Assembly (NCBI GenBank): GCA_041920415.1
Contig: JBHGYD010000004.1
Location: forward strand, 37,811 to 101,810
Reading direction: 5' to 3'
Source of the DNA: JBHGYD01 sp041920415
GTDB lineage: Bacteria; Bacillota; Bacilli; Bacillales; Anoxybacillaceae
DNA length: 64,000 bases
The notes under the pieces are model-generated. The model saw only the letters and a program-made list of their open reading frames with translations, ran no database searches and had not been told where the DNA came from. Shown piece after piece: positions 51,265 through 60,770 of the stretch. The translations under genes were made by a program, and so were the position numbers. Position 1 is the first letter of the stretch; every line of letters starts with the position of its first letter.

Positions 51265-51762
51265 TTATTCGCTATGGGCGGCCCGATGTGCCAAACGACT
51301 CGAAGCGGCAGCGGCAATTGCTCCGACAATGTCATCTAAAAACGTATTGCACTTTCCTGTTGATTTATCGTTTAAGTATTGTAAAATGCCTGGTTTTTGT
51401 TTGTCGATATATCCGTAATTGGTGAAACCGATTGAACCGTATACATTAACAATGGATAATGCTAAAATTTCATCCACCCCATATAATCCTTCATCGCGGC
51501 TGATAATCGTTTGTAACGGCTCTTGTAACATTCCTTTTTCCGCTAACATATCAAGCTGAATACCTGTAAGAATTGCGTTTTGTACTTCGCGTTTCGAAAT
51601 GACGCGATTCACGTTCTCAATACACTCTTCTATTTGCAAATCAGGATGATATTTCGATTGTAAATAATATACTAATTGTGCGATATCTTCAATCTTGACC
51701 CCACGCTCTTCCAACCATTGGCGTGCCGTTTGTTCAAGATTGCTCATGCTATGTTTTTCCAT
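51265..51762 (-). CDS. yutG: YutG, phosphatidylglycerophosphatase A-like
   Basis: 165 residues. PgpA-like helical domain: KIEDIAQLVYYLQSKYHPDL at the N-terminus, EGLYGVDEILALSIVNVYGS and the end FLDDIVGAIAAAASSRLAHR, a hydrophobic segment with conserved acidic residues. Would dephosphorylate phosphatidylglycerophosphate in phospholipid synthesis, though many YutG proteins are only annotated by similarity. ATG at 51762 after AGGTGA. Confidence 0.82.
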   Translation of the reverse strand: MEKHSMSNLEQTARQWLEERGVKIEDIAQLVYYLQSKYHPDLQIEECIENVNRVISKREVQNAILTGIQLDMLAEKGMLQEPLQTIISRDEGLYGVDEILALSIVNVYGSIGFTNYGYIDKQKPGILQYLNDKSTGKCNTFLDDIVGAIAAAASSRLAHRAAHSE

Positions 51763-51920
51763 TCGTTTCACCTGTTTCTTTATAAAGTGTTTTTTATTAT
51801 ATATGTTTATCATGACATAAATGTGTCTTTTTTGTAAATATTGCTGCCTATCTCGACGATTGGAGACAGATTTTTTTGAAATGGTCTTCATATACTGTTT
51901 GTGGAGAGGGGGAGAAGGTC

Positions 51921-52922
51921 ATGCACGAAATGATTGACAATGAGTATGGATTAAAGATAGAGAGAGTAGAAAAATTAGCGCGTTATGATACATTTATATC
52001 GCAACATGAACGGTATATCATTGTGCCTGTTGCTAATCGAACGGAAGCGGAAATAAATGAATTACAACAAATGGGAACGTATTTAGCTGCAAAAGGAGAT
52101 GTGTCGATCGCCACATTTGTGCCAACACGAACAGGAACGTTCATCGCTCATAGTGGGGAACATCCTTTTGTTATTCTTCGTACGTATCCTCAACCATATA
52201 CAAGAACGATTCATATTGGGAAGGAACTTGCGAAGCTTCACGAGCGCGGTCGTTTTTTTCCATCACGAGTCGTACATTGTAAACGAATTGGACATTGGAA
52301 GGAGCTTTGGGGAAAGCGACTCGATCAAATGGAAGCGTTTTGGAGAAATAAAATCCAAATGAAACCAGAAAATACATTTGAACGGTTATTTATCGAGTCT
52401 TTCCCATATTATGCCGGACTAACAGAAAACGCGATTCAATACTTAGTTGATACAGAACTAGATGAGCAACCATACGCAATCGATTCAGCAACGATTTGTC
52501 ACGAACGGTTATCGAATACTTTATGGGCGGAAGGAAAAGAAATCAAGTTGCCGACCGATTGGGTATATGATCATTGTGCCCGCGATTTGGCTGAATGGGT
52601 GCGATCGATGTATAGACAACGTGCAGTCAATGACGGGGAAATGCATCGCTTTTTTCGTGAGTATGAGCGTGTCACACCACTATCCGCGTTTTCTTGGCGA
52701 CTTATTTACTCGCGTCTATTATTTCCGATCCATTATTTTGAATGTATCGAAGGGTATTATTTGACAGAAGCAGAAGAGGAAAAACAAGCGTATGAGCAAA
52801 TGTTACGAGCCATTCTTGAGCATTCACGAGATGATGAAGCTTTTTTAGCTTCTTTTTATGAGCGGATTGAACTTTCCCAGCGATTCCGATTGCCAAAAGT
52901 CAAGTGGCTTTCTTATGCGTAA
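51921..52922 (+). CDS. yutH: Spore coat protein YutH (CotS-related kinase fold)
   Basis: 333 residues with an aminoglycoside-phosphotransferase-like fold: N-lobe sequence about 1-95, HIGKELAKLHERGRFFPS, and ATICHERLSNTLW where HERLSNTLW replaces the HGDLHxxN catalytic loop, so it is likely catalytically dead. Then DWVYDHCARDLAEWVRSMY. It fits the CotS/CotI/YutH coat family. ATG at 51921 behind GAGGGGGAGAAGG. Confidence 0.87.
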   Translation: MHEMIDNEYGLKIERVEKLARYDTFISQHERYIIVPVANRTEAEINELQQMGTYLAAKGDVSIATFVPTRTGTFIAHSGEHPFVILRTYPQPYTRTIHIGKELAKLHERGRFFPSRVVHCKRIGHWKELWGKRLDQMEAFWRNKIQMKPENTFERLFIESFPYYAGLTENAIQYLVDTELDEQPYAIDSATICHERLSNTLWAEGKEIKLPTDWVYDHCARDLAEWVRSMYRQRAVNDGEMHRFFREYERVTPLSAFSWRLIYSRLLFPIHYFECIEGYYLTEAEEEKQAYEQMLRAILEHSRDDEAFLASFYERIELSQRFRLPKVKWLSYA

Positions 52923-52950
52923 CTTGAAGCCAATAATATAAGAGCTAAAT

Positions 52951-52981
52951 AACGATGGTAGGTGATATCATCGTTTTTTTT
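52951..52981 (+). terminator. Terminator of yutH
   Basis: AACGATG pairs with CATCGTT, followed by TTTTTTT. Confidence 0.7.
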
Positions 52982-53041
52982 GTTATTTTATGTGATAAAA
53001 TGGAAATAGAAAGATGATCATTAGAAGAAGGGGTTGTAGCA

Positions 53042-54040
53042 ATGAACAAACCATATGTATTTATCACAAGAAAACTACCGGATCAAGCGATTGAGCCATT
53101 AACAACATTTGCTGAAGTGAAGATGTGGCCGCATGAAGACGTGCCTGTGACGCGGGAAGTATTGTTGTCAGAAGCAAAGAAAGCGGATGCATTGTTAACG
53201 ATGTTATCGGACCGAATCGACCGTGAAGTCATGGAAGCAGGGACATCGTTAAAAGTCGTGGCCAATTTAGCGGTGGGCTTTGATAATATTGATATTTCAT
53301 TTGCTACAGAGCGCGGTATTGCCGTTTGCAATACGCCGGATGTATTAACGGATACAACCGCTGATTTAACGTTTGCTTTATTATTAGCGACCGCTCGCCG
53401 CGTTGTCGAGGCAGCGGAATTTGTGAAAGCAGGCGAGTGGAAAAGCTGGAGTCCGCTTCTTTTAGCTGGTCACGATGTCCATCATAAGACAATTGGGATT
53501 GTAGGAATGGGGAAAATCGGCCAAGCCGTTGCAAAACGGGCAACTGGTTTTGATATGAACATTTTGTACCATAACCGCTCAAGAAATGAGGAAGCGGAGC
53601 GGAAGTTTGGAGCAACATATTGCGAGTTTACTGAATTATTGGCAAAATCTGATTTTATCGTCTGTTTAACGCCATTAACAAATGAAACACGTCATTTGTT
53701 TAATCGCCAAGCGTTCCAGACAATGAAACGCTCTGCCATTTTTATCAACGCAGCAAGGGGAGCGGTGGTTGATGAAGAAGCGTTATATGATGCGCTTGTC
53801 AATGGAGAAATTGCTGGAGCTGGTTTAGATGTGTTTGACAAAGAGCCAATTGCTCCAACACATCCATTGTTGACCTTAAAAAATGTCGTTGCTTTACCTC
53901 ATATTGGTAGTGCAAGTACAGAAACACGAGTGAAGATGATGGAATTATGTTGCCGGAATATTATCGCCGTGTTAAAAAGAGAGAAACCGGAAACGTTAGT
54001 AAATAAAGAATGGTTGAAGAAGGCAAAGATTGTTTTGTAA
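53042..54040 (+). CDS. D-2-hydroxyacid dehydrogenase (glyoxylate/hydroxypyruvate reductase type)
   Basis: 332 residues. NAD(P)-binding GMGKIGQAVAKRATGF (about 156-171) followed by HNRSR, suggesting NADPH preference because Arg follows the strand. Catalytic Arg in INAARGAVVDE, Glu in DVFDKEP and His in LPHIGSAS. AAGAAGGGG precedes the ATG. Substrate could be glyoxylate, hydroxypyruvate or 2-ketogluconate; not decided by sequence. Confidence 0.92.
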   Translation: MNKPYVFITRKLPDQAIEPLTTFAEVKMWPHEDVPVTREVLLSEAKKADALLTMLSDRIDREVMEAGTSLKVVANLAVGFDNIDISFATERGIAVCNTPDVLTDTTADLTFALLLATARRVVEAAEFVKAGEWKSWSPLLLAGHDVHHKTIGIVGMGKIGQAVAKRATGFDMNILYHNRSRNEEAERKFGATYCEFTELLAKSDFIVCLTPLTNETRHLFNRQAFQTMKRSAIFINAARGAVVDEEALYDALVNGEIAGAGLDVFDKEPIAPTHPLLTLKNVVALPHIGSASTETRVKMMELCCRNIIAVLKREKPETLVNKEWLKKAKIVL

Positions 54041-54045
54041 TGACG

Positions 54046-54082
54046 AAAAAGCAATCTCATGAATATGAGATTGCTTTTTTTA
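54046..54082 (+). terminator. Terminator of the hydroxyacid dehydrogenase gene
   Basis: AAAAAGCAATCTCAT, GA, ATGAGATTGCTTTTTT. Confidence 0.9.
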
Positions 54083-54147
54083 TAAAAAATAGTCTGAATT
54101 TACTTGATGTTAAGCGTTTTCAGAATATAAGATAGTAAAAATAAGGA

Positions 54148-54176
54148 TTGTAAAAGAAAGGAACATCATCTATAAT
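54148..54176 (+). promoter_or_regulatory. Promoter of hom-thrC-thrB
   Basis: TTGTAA, 17-bp spacer, perfect TATAAT, 53 bp before the hom ATG. No leader peptide or T-box is seen. Confidence 0.75.
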
Positions 54177-54229
54177 GTCTACTATACAAATACAAATGTA
54201 CGCATACAATAAACAAAGAGGTGGAGAGC

Positions 54230-55528
54230 ATGGTAAAACCAATTTCGGTTGGCTTATTAGGATTAGGAACAGTTGGCAGTGGAGTTGTTAAAATTATCGA
54301 AAATCACCAAGATCAGTTAATCCATCAAGTGGGTTGTCCTGTAACTGTGAAAAAAATTCTTGTTCGGGATTTATATAAAGAACGTGATGTAAAAGTGACC
54401 GCTTCCTTATTGACAACAAATGTTGATGAGATCATTGATGACCCAGAAATTGATGTCGTTATTGAAGTAATGGGTGGAGTGGAGGAAACAAGGAAGCATC
54501 TTTTGCGAGCGTTACAACAAGGAAAGCATGTTGTGACGGCGAATAAAGATTTAATGGCACTATACGGGTCAGAGTTGTTGGCTGTGGCCACGGAAAACGG
54601 ATGTGATTTGTTTTATGAAGCAAGCGTCGCAGGTGGCATTCCGATTTTGCGCAGCCTTGTCGATGGATTGGCTTCGGATCGCATTACGAAAATGATGGGA
54701 ATCGTTAATGGAACAACGAATTTTATTTTGACGAAAATGTGCAAATACGGAAGTCCTTATGAAGAGGTGTTAGCGGAAGCGCAAGCGCTTGGATATGCTG
54801 AAGCTGATCCTTCAGCTGATGTCGAAGGATTAGATGCAGCAAGAAAAATGGCAATTTTAGCGCGGTTAGGTTTTTCAATGAACATTGATTTAGAAGATGT
54901 GCAAGTAAGAGGAATTACAGAAATTACGGAAGAAGATCTCAATTATAGTAAGCGATTAGGATATACGATGAAGCTTATCGGGATTGCTCACCGTGATGGA
55001 GATAAAGTGGAAGTGAGCGTTCAGCCAACGTTATTGCCTGACTCTCACCCGCTTGCCTCCGTTAGCGATGAATATAACGCGGTATATGTATATGGCGAAG
55101 CGGTTGGTGAAACGATGTTTTACGGTCCAGGGGCTGGTAGTTTACCAACGGCGACAGCGGTTGTTTCCGATTTAGTTGCGGTGATGAAAAATATGCGGTT
55201 AGGTGTGAATGGTCGAAGCGCGGTGGCGCCGCAATACGAAAAACAATTAAAGTCGCCATCGGAAATTTTTTCGAAATATTTCTTGCGCATTCATGTGAAA
55301 GACGAAGTGGGAGCGTTTGCAAAAATTACAACGATTTTTTCCGAACGCGGCGTTAGTTTTGAAAAAATTTTACAGCTGCCATTAAAAGAAAAGGGGCTTG
55401 CAGAAATTGTGATTGTTACTCATCAAGCATCACAAAAAGACTACGAAGACATTTTACAACAATTACGTGACCTTGAAATCGTTCGTGATGTAAAAAGCTC
55501 GTACCGCGTAGAAGGGAATGGAAAATGA
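54230..55528 (+). CDS. hom: Homoserine dehydrogenase
   Basis: 432 residues. NAD(P) site LLGLGTVGSGVVKII (about 8-22), catalytic core with VTANKDLMALYG, EASVAGGIPI and GIVNGTTNFIL, and a C-terminal ACT domain (about 348-430, FLRIHVKDEVGAFAKI) for threonine feedback. It makes homoserine for threonine and, through O-acetylhomoserine, for the sulfhydrylase at 30 kb. ATG at 54230 in AGAGGTGGAGAGC context. Overlaps the thrC frame start. Confidence 0.97.
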   Translation: MVKPISVGLLGLGTVGSGVVKIIENHQDQLIHQVGCPVTVKKILVRDLYKERDVKVTASLLTTNVDEIIDDPEIDVVIEVMGGVEETRKHLLRALQQGKHVVTANKDLMALYGSELLAVATENGCDLFYEASVAGGIPILRSLVDGLASDRITKMMGIVNGTTNFILTKMCKYGSPYEEVLAEAQALGYAEADPSADVEGLDAARKMAILARLGFSMNIDLEDVQVRGITEITEEDLNYSKRLGYTMKLIGIAHRDGDKVEVSVQPTLLPDSHPLASVSDEYNAVYVYGEAVGETMFYGPGAGSLPTATAVVSDLVAVMKNMRLGVNGRSAVAPQYEKQLKSPSEIFSKYFLRIHVKDEVGAFAKITTIFSERGVSFEKILQLPLKEKGLAEIVIVTHQASQKDYEDILQQLRDLEIVRDVKSSYRVEGNGK

Positions 55529-55530
55529 TG

Positions 55531-56589
55531 ATGTGGAGAGGATTATTATATCAATACCGTGATTTTTTGCCGGTAACGGAAAAGACGCCGCTTCTTTCCT
55601 TACATGAAGGGAATACGCCACTGATCCGCTTGCAACGTTTATCAAAACAGCTCGGCATTGAGTTATATGTAAAAGTAGAAGGGGCGAATCCAACAGGTTC
55701 TTTTAAAGATCGTGGGATGGTCATGGCCGTGGCCAAAGCGAAAGAGGAAGGAAGTCACACCATTATTTGTGCTTCAACAGGAAACACATCCGCTGCTGCC
55801 GCTGCCTATGCCGCACGTGCGGGATTGCGCTGTATTGTCGTCATTCCACATGGAAAAATTGCGATGGGAAAGTTAGCGCAAGCCGTCATGTATGGGGCCG
55901 AGATTTTTGCGATTGAAGGGAACTTTGATGAAGCGTTAAAAATGGTACGTCGTCTTAGTGAAATCGCACCGATTACGTTGGTCAACTCGGTCAACCCATA
56001 TCGGATTGAAGGGCAAAAAACAGCAGCATTTGAAATTTGTGACCAACTTGGGAAAGCACCGGACGTTCTTGCCATTCCTGTTGGCAACGCTGGAAACATC
56101 ACTGCTTATTGGAAAGGGTTTAAAGAATATCATGCTGTAAAGCAAACAGGTCTTCCAGAAATGCGTGGCTTTGAAGCGGAAGGGGCAGCGGCAATCGTTC
56201 GTAATCGAGTCATCGAACAGCCGGAAACCGTGGCGACGGCGATTCGAATTGGTAACCCGGCTAGCTGGGAAAAGGCAGTTCAAGCGGCTGAAGAATCAAA
56301 AGGGAAAATCGATGAAGTATCGGATGCGGAAATTTTAGAAGCGTATAAACTACTTGCGCGCGAGGAAGGCATTTTTGCCGAACCGGCTTCATGTGCACCG
56401 ATTGCCGGGGTTTTCAAGCAGCGGAAACGGAACGAAATAAAGGAAGGAAGCACCGTTGTTGCGGTATTAACAGGAAATGGATTAAAAGATCCAACGATTG
56501 CGATGGAAGTAGCGGATATTCAACCGCTTGTTCTCCCAAATGACGAGGAAGTAGTGCTTGAGCATATTCAAGGGGTTGTTCATCAATGA
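55531..56589 (+). CDS. thrC: Threonine synthase
   Basis: 352 residues, PLP enzyme converting O-phosphohomoserine to threonine. PLP Lys in NPTGSFKDRGMVMAV (about 59), phosphate cup ASTGNTSAAAAAYAA, PVGNAGNITAYWKG binds the cofactor phosphate. Third of three consecutive ATGs taken because MWRGLL fits the family N-terminus; the first overlaps the hom stop. Confidence 0.97.
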   Translation: MWRGLLYQYRDFLPVTEKTPLLSLHEGNTPLIRLQRLSKQLGIELYVKVEGANPTGSFKDRGMVMAVAKAKEEGSHTIICASTGNTSAAAAAYAARAGLRCIVVIPHGKIAMGKLAQAVMYGAEIFAIEGNFDEALKMVRRLSEIAPITLVNSVNPYRIEGQKTAAFEICDQLGKAPDVLAIPVGNAGNITAYWKGFKEYHAVKQTGLPEMRGFEAEGAAAIVRNRVIEQPETVATAIRIGNPASWEKAVQAAEESKGKIDEVSDAEILEAYKLLAREEGIFAEPASCAPIAGVFKQRKRNEIKEGSTVVAVLTGNGLKDPTIAMEVADIQPLVLPNDEEVVLEHIQGVVHQ

Positions 56590-57500
56590 AAGAAGATGGG
56601 ATGTTAAAAATTGTTGTTCCAGCGAGTACAGCGAATGTAGGACCGGGGTTTGACTCGATCGGTCTTGCTGTATCACGTTATTTAACATTGGAAGTAAGAC
56701 GGGGAAACGAGTGGCGTTTTATTCCTCGCTCATCAGAAGTGCAAAATATTCCACAAGGAACGACTAATTTAGTGTTTCAAGTAGCTGAAAAGGTGGCACA
56801 AACATATGGGCGCACGTTACCTAGCTGTGTTGTAGACGTGTATAGCGACATTCCGTTTACGCGCGGACTAGGTAGTAGTGCTGCTGCGGTGGTTGCGGGC
56901 ATCGAGTTAGCGAACGAACTTGCTCACTTATCGTTAACAATCGAGGAAAAAGCGCGATTTGCAAGCTGTTACGAAGGACATCCTGACAATGTCGGTGCTT
57001 CGTTGTATGGGGGATTAGTGATTGGAAGCCATCGACAGAATGAGACAAGTATAATCCATATTCCTGATATTGAACTTGACCTTGTTGTGGTTATTCCAAA
57101 TTATGAGCTCGAAACGAAAAAAGCGCGACATATTCTTCCTGATTATTTCACAAGAGCTGATGCAGTTGAAGCAAGTGCGGTTAGCAACGTGCTTGTCGCA
57201 GCATTACTCACAAAAAATTGGGAATTGGCAGGAAAGATGATGGAACGCGACTTATTTCACCAACCGTACCGAAAAAATTTAATTCCAGAATTATCGGCTG
57301 TACAACCACTGGCAAAAGAATATGGCGCCTTTGGTGTAGCATTGAGCGGGGCAGGTCCGACTGTTCTTTGTTTTGCAGAGCCGGGAAAAGGAAATTTCCT
57401 AAAAGAAAAGCTTTCTCATCATTTTCAAGATTGCGCTGTTGAACTTTTAACCGTTGAACAAAGAGGAAGCCATGTGTATAAAATGGCGTTAGAAACATAA
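56586..57500 (+). CDS. thrB: Homoserine kinase
   Basis: 304 residues, GHMP kinase making O-phosphohomoserine. ATP loop PFTRGLGSSAAAVVAG (about 89-104), N-terminal VPASTANVGPGFDSIG and C-terminal FGVALSGAGPTVLCF. The ATG overlaps the thrC stop; an ATG five codons on is possible. Gene order hom-thrC-thrB is that of B. subtilis. Confidence 0.97.
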   Translation: MKEDGMLKIVVPASTANVGPGFDSIGLAVSRYLTLEVRRGNEWRFIPRSSEVQNIPQGTTNLVFQVAEKVAQTYGRTLPSCVVDVYSDIPFTRGLGSSAAAVVAGIELANELAHLSLTIEEKARFASCYEGHPDNVGASLYGGLVIGSHRQNETSIIHIPDIELDLVVVIPNYELETKKARHILPDYFTRADAVEASAVSNVLVAALLTKNWELAGKMMERDLFHQPYRKNLIPELSAVQPLAKEYGAFGVALSGAGPTVLCFAEPGKGNFLKEKLSHHFQDCAVELLTVEQRGSHVYKMALET

Positions 57501-57533
57501 CAGCGGTTTCCTAATGGAAACCGCTGTGTTTCA
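57501..57533 (+). terminator. Terminator of hom-thrC-thrB
   Basis: ACAGCGGTTTC pairs with GAAACCGCTGT. Confidence 0.8.
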
Positions 57534-57558
57534 TTATATATGCTCGCCTTCGCTTTTC

Positions 57559-57795
57559 TTAGAACACTTGTTCAACTTCGACGACGCCCGGTACTTCTTC
57601 TAAAAGAGCGCGTTCGATACCGGCTTTTAATGTAATCGTTGAGCTTGGGCAACTTCCGCAAGCACCAAGTAAACGTAATTTAACTACTCCGTCTTCGACA
57701 TCGACTAATTCACAGTCACCGCCGTCGCGAAGTAAAAATGGACGTAGTTTATCTAAAACTTCTTGTACTTGTTCTTTAATTTCTTGATCGTTCAT
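57559..57795 (-). CDS. yutI: NifU C-terminal-domain Fe-S carrier YutI
   Basis: 78 residues, only the Nfu domain. CxxC in LGACGSCPSSTITLK (about 47-50) binds a cluster between two subunits. An Fe-S carrier that would deliver clusters made by SufBCD to targets. ATG after AAAGGAG. Divergent from yuzD. Confidence 0.95.
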   Translation of the reverse strand: MNDQEIKEQVQEVLDKLRPFLLRDGGDCELVDVEDGVVKLRLLGACGSCPSSTITLKAGIERALLEEVPGVVEVEQVF

Positions 57796-57892
57796 TCTTA
57801 TCGACTCCTTTCTTAAACTTTATTATATTATAATCGTTATAAAGCAAAAAATCTAATAACTTTTTTGTTAGTAAAAGGGGATGTGGAAAAAT

Positions 57893-58228
57893 ATGTCATC
57901 GAAACAAGTGGAAATATGTGTATATGGCGCAGAGGTTATTTGTCCCTCTTGTGTCAATTTGCCCTCCTCGAGAGAAACATATGAATGGTTAGAAGCAGCC
58001 ATTAAACGGAAATACCCTAACCAACCGTTTTCCATTTCTTATATTGACATTTTTAATCCGCCCGAGGATGAGGAAAAGAAAGCATTTGCTATGAAGGTAA
58101 TTGAAGAAGATTTATTTTATCCTATTGTCTTAGTGGAAGGAACGATTGTCGGGGAAGGAAATCCAAAACTAAAGGCGATCTATGCAGAAATGGAAAAGTA
58201 CGGTTATACCGCGGTTGAAGAGAAATAA
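57893..58228 (+). CDS. yuzD: DUF1462 thioredoxin-like protein YuzD
   Basis: 111 residues from the ATG at 57893 (MSSKQVEICVYGAEVICPSC). CPSC looks like a thioredoxin-type CxxC at about 17-20 and YIDIFNPPEDEEKKAF plus LFYPIVLVEGTIVGEG continue the fold. Adjacent to the Nfu gene yutI and likely linked to Fe-S or thiol metabolism (inference). An ATG at 57881 is too close to the AAAGGGG. Confidence 0.87.
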   Translation: MSSKQVEICVYGAEVICPSCVNLPSSRETYEWLEAAIKRKYPNQPFSISYIDIFNPPEDEEKKAFAMKVIEEDLFYPIVLVEGTIVGEGNPKLKAIYAEMEKYGYTAVEEK

Positions 58229-58232
58229 AGGA

Positions 58233-58270
58233 AAAAGGGTTATCTCGTCAAAGAGACAACCCTTTTGTTT
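58233..58270. terminator. Terminator between yuzD and yutJ
   Basis: AAAAGGGTTATCTC pairs with GAGACAACCCTTTT (one mismatch); serves both convergent genes. Confidence 0.85.
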
Positions 58271-59341
58271 TTAGTAGCCGTTATGATACTTATACATCCA
58301 AAGAACACCAGACTTAAGAAGTCGAGGTACTCTACCTGTTAAAGGACGGTCAGCGACAAGACCGAATCCGTGTTTTTTGCCGAGCGAGCCAAGGATCCCT
58401 TTTAATTTAATTGGTGGAAATTCACTTGGCGGTTCTTCACCATGCCAACGTTTTTGTAATACTTGAACGATTTGTTCCGCTTGTCCTTCCGCAAGTTGAG
58501 CGCTTGGAGCATGCGGTAAGCTTGCACAGTCGCCAACGACATACACATTTTCATGGCCAGGGATATGGTGTTGCTTCGTTAAAATGACGCGCCCTTGCGC
58601 ATCTTTTTCTACATTCAACTCCCGGACAACACAGTTTGGCTGAATGCCAGCTGTCCATACGACTGCATCGCAATGAATGGGCTGATCGTGGTTATATAAT
58701 AAATTTTCTTCCACTTTCGTAATGTTAGAGCGACGGATGATTTCAATTCCGTGTTCTTCAAACCAGCTTTCTACATACTTGCTAAGCCGTTCTGGAAACA
58801 TTGGTAAAATTCGCTCGCCACGGTCAAATAATATAATATGTAAATCCGGACGACTTTCTGCGAGTTCACTGGCCAGTTCGACGCCGCTCAACCCAGCACC
58901 GACAATGCCGACAATGGAGCGAGGTGGTAAGTTGTTTAATTTTTGATAAGTAGTCCGCGCTTTATCAATTGATTGAATGCTGTAAGTGAACTCTTCGGCA
59001 CCCGGAACGCCATGATACTTATCTTCACATCCTAAACCAATGACTAAATCATCATATTGAATCGTTGAATCATCTTGTAAAAAGACGGTTTGGCTGTCTA
59101 AATCAATTTTAACGACTTCACCAAAGCGATACGTTAAACGAGGATGTTCAGGAAACGGCACTCGAATATGATGATCGCTAATCGTTCCAGCCGCAAGAGC
59201 GTAATACTCTGTCTTCAAGCAATGGTATGGAACGCGGTCAACAAGAGTGATGTGAACGTTCTCAGGCAAATGGTTTGGGAGAAGGCGGAGTAAAATTCGC
59301 ATGTTTCCATATCCCCCACCAAGTAGAACGAGGTTTCTCAT
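58271..59341 (-). CDS. yutJ: Type II NADH dehydrogenase-like protein YutJ
   Basis: 356 residues. FAD site NLVLLGGGYGNMRILL (about 3-18), NADH site VGIVGAGLSGVELASELAE (about 154-172) and the C-terminal FAD contact VYVVGDCASL. Shorter than Ndh (about 390-400) with a reduced membrane anchor. The ATG at 59341 follows AAAGGGG; the frame extends upstream to 59389 without a better start. Confidence 0.9.
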   Translation of the reverse strand: MRNLVLLGGGYGNMRILLRLLPNHLPENVHITLVDRVPYHCLKTEYYALAAGTISDHHIRVPFPEHPRLTYRFGEVVKIDLDSQTVFLQDDSTIQYDDLVIGLGCEDKYHGVPGAEEFTYSIQSIDKARTTYQKLNNLPPRSIVGIVGAGLSGVELASELAESRPDLHIILFDRGERILPMFPERLSKYVESWFEEHGIEIIRRSNITKVEENLLYNHDQPIHCDAVVWTAGIQPNCVVRELNVEKDAQGRVILTKQHHIPGHENVYVVGDCASLPHAPSAQLAEGQAEQIVQVLQKRWHGEEPPSEFPPIKLKGILGSLGKKHGFGLVADRPLTGRVPRLLKSGVLWMYKYHNGY

Positions 59342-59554
59342 GCTAGAATTCCCCTTTGTAGTTGTCTTTTCAAGCAAAATATTTACCAAATGACACTAAA
59401 AGTATAGCGAAATTGTGACAAAATAACAACAATTTTTCGAAAAAATGATAAATGTGTCGAATAAATGACGACCAATTATAAAAATTAAGCACAATCATTT
59501 GACGTTTTTTTTAAAAACGGATACGATGAAAAACAGTAGAGAGGTGAACGAGCA

Positions 59555-59794
59555 ATGATTCAACCAATTATCGAATTTTGTATAAGCAATTTGGCGAATG
59601 GTTCACAAAAAGCGTTAGAAATATTAGAAAAAGATCCCAATTTAGATATCATTGAATATGGTTGTTTAAGCTACTGCGGAAAATGTGCACAATCATTATT
59701 TGCTTTAGTGAATGGTGAGGTAGTAACAGGGGAAACGCCTGAACAACTAGTAGATAATATTTATAAATACTTAGAAGAAAATCCGCTATTTTAA
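59555..59794 (+). CDS. yuzB: DUF1450 protein YuzB
   Basis: 79 residues, IEFCISNLANGSQKALEIL and YGCLSYCGKCAQSLFALVNG. Three conserved Cys, the latter as CGKC, give a small thioredoxin-like or metal-binding look. Function unknown. AGAGAGGTGAACGAGC precedes the ATG. Confidence 0.9.
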   Translation: MIQPIIEFCISNLANGSQKALEILEKDPNLDIIEYGCLSYCGKCAQSLFALVNGEVVTGETPEQLVDNIYKYLEENPLF

Positions 59795-59847
59795 TAAAAA
59801 CGCAGAAAGCGGCTCTCGGTTTCCCCCGATTGCCGCTTTGTTGCTTG

Positions 59848-60540
59848 TTATGAATGTGCAGGGTATTGATCGTTACGAATTTCTTGCCAACGTTCATGCG
59901 CCATTTGAATAATTCCTTTTTCAATGGTTTGATTTTTTTTCGCAATCACTTTAGAGAAATATAAAATCGCTTCTTTTGTGTTATTCAGTCTTCTGTTTAA
60001 TTCACCAATTAAGTAAAGAATTCGTACTTCCGACATATGCGTGCCGACGAAATCGTCTTCACTGTATGAAGACTTATATTCTTGTAAGGCGAGCCTCATA
60101 AATCGCTCTTCTTGGTCATGGATTTGATATGTTCGATACAGCCAAGCGAGGCGCATGTATAAACCGGCCAGCACAATATGTTTTTCTCGCTTTAATGTTG
60201 CTGAATAAATACCGAGTTTATAGGTATTCACAGCTTCTTGAAATGTTCGTTTCCCGCTGTAATCGCTCCCTTTCCACGATTGACAAATGTTCTTTTGAAT
60301 CGTCTCGAGCGTAGTAGGTGGAAAGTAGGAAGAAAATTCTTCAGTAGCCGAAAAACCACAATGAGGACAAACATTGACATAATAAAACAGCGGGTTTAGG
60401 TCTTCAGAATGATAGTACGAACAAAAATCGGTATCGTGTTTCACCGCGCGAATAAAGCGGGAGCGGATTTTTTTTGTTGTGTATGATTGGTGACAAACGA
60501 GGCAGTGTATTGTTTGATCGTATAATGCGTCGACTAGCAT
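59848..60540 (-). CDS. DUF2225 protein (zinc-ribbon plus TPR-like helices)
   Basis: 230 residues. Two N-terminal CxxC pairs, CLVCHQSY (about 13-16) and NVCPHCGFSA (about 57-60), form a likely zinc ribbon. The rest (about 95-225) is helical with TPR-like spacing, as in AGLYMRLAWLYRTYQIHDQE and LYLIGELNRRLNNTKEAILY. Function unknown. ATG at 60540 after GGGAGGAAACACG. A short C-rich hairpin at about 59806-59842 may terminate both this gene and yuzB. Confidence 0.8.
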   Translation of the reverse strand: MLVDALYDQTIHCLVCHQSYTTKKIRSRFIRAVKHDTDFCSYYHSEDLNPLFYYVNVCPHCGFSATEEFSSYFPPTTLETIQKNICQSWKGSDYSGKRTFQEAVNTYKLGIYSATLKREKHIVLAGLYMRLAWLYRTYQIHDQEERFMRLALQEYKSSYSEDDFVGTHMSEVRILYLIGELNRRLNNTKEAILYFSKVIAKKNQTIEKGIIQMAHERWQEIRNDQYPAHS

Positions 60541-60631
60541 AACGTGTTTCCTCCCGCGCTTTATTAAGAGTAAAGTCCCTATTACAAATTGATTATACAG
60601 CGGATTTTACGAAAATCCTACTCTAAAAAAG

Positions 60632-60673
60632 AAAAGAAGATGTCCGAAATGTTCAGTAAGGACATCTTCTTTT
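60632..60673. other. Perfect 13-bp hairpin in a divergent promoter region
   Basis: AAAAGAAGATGTC and its exact complement GACATCTTCTTTT are 16 nt apart, upstream of both dapF and the DUF2225 gene. It looks like a terminator although no gene runs into it; perhaps a remnant or a dual insulator. Confidence 0.5.
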
Positions 60674-60705
60674 AGGTGTATATGAAAAAACGGGGGATAT
60701 TTTCA

Positions 60706-60734
60706 TTGTTTCCGGTTCATGTCTGCTTTATACT
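60706..60734 (+). promoter_or_regulatory. Promoter of dapF
   Basis: TTGTTT, 17-bp spacer, TATACT. Confidence 0.6.
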
Positions 60735-60770
60735 TATATTTAAAAAAGTTTTTATATTTAGGGGGAAATG

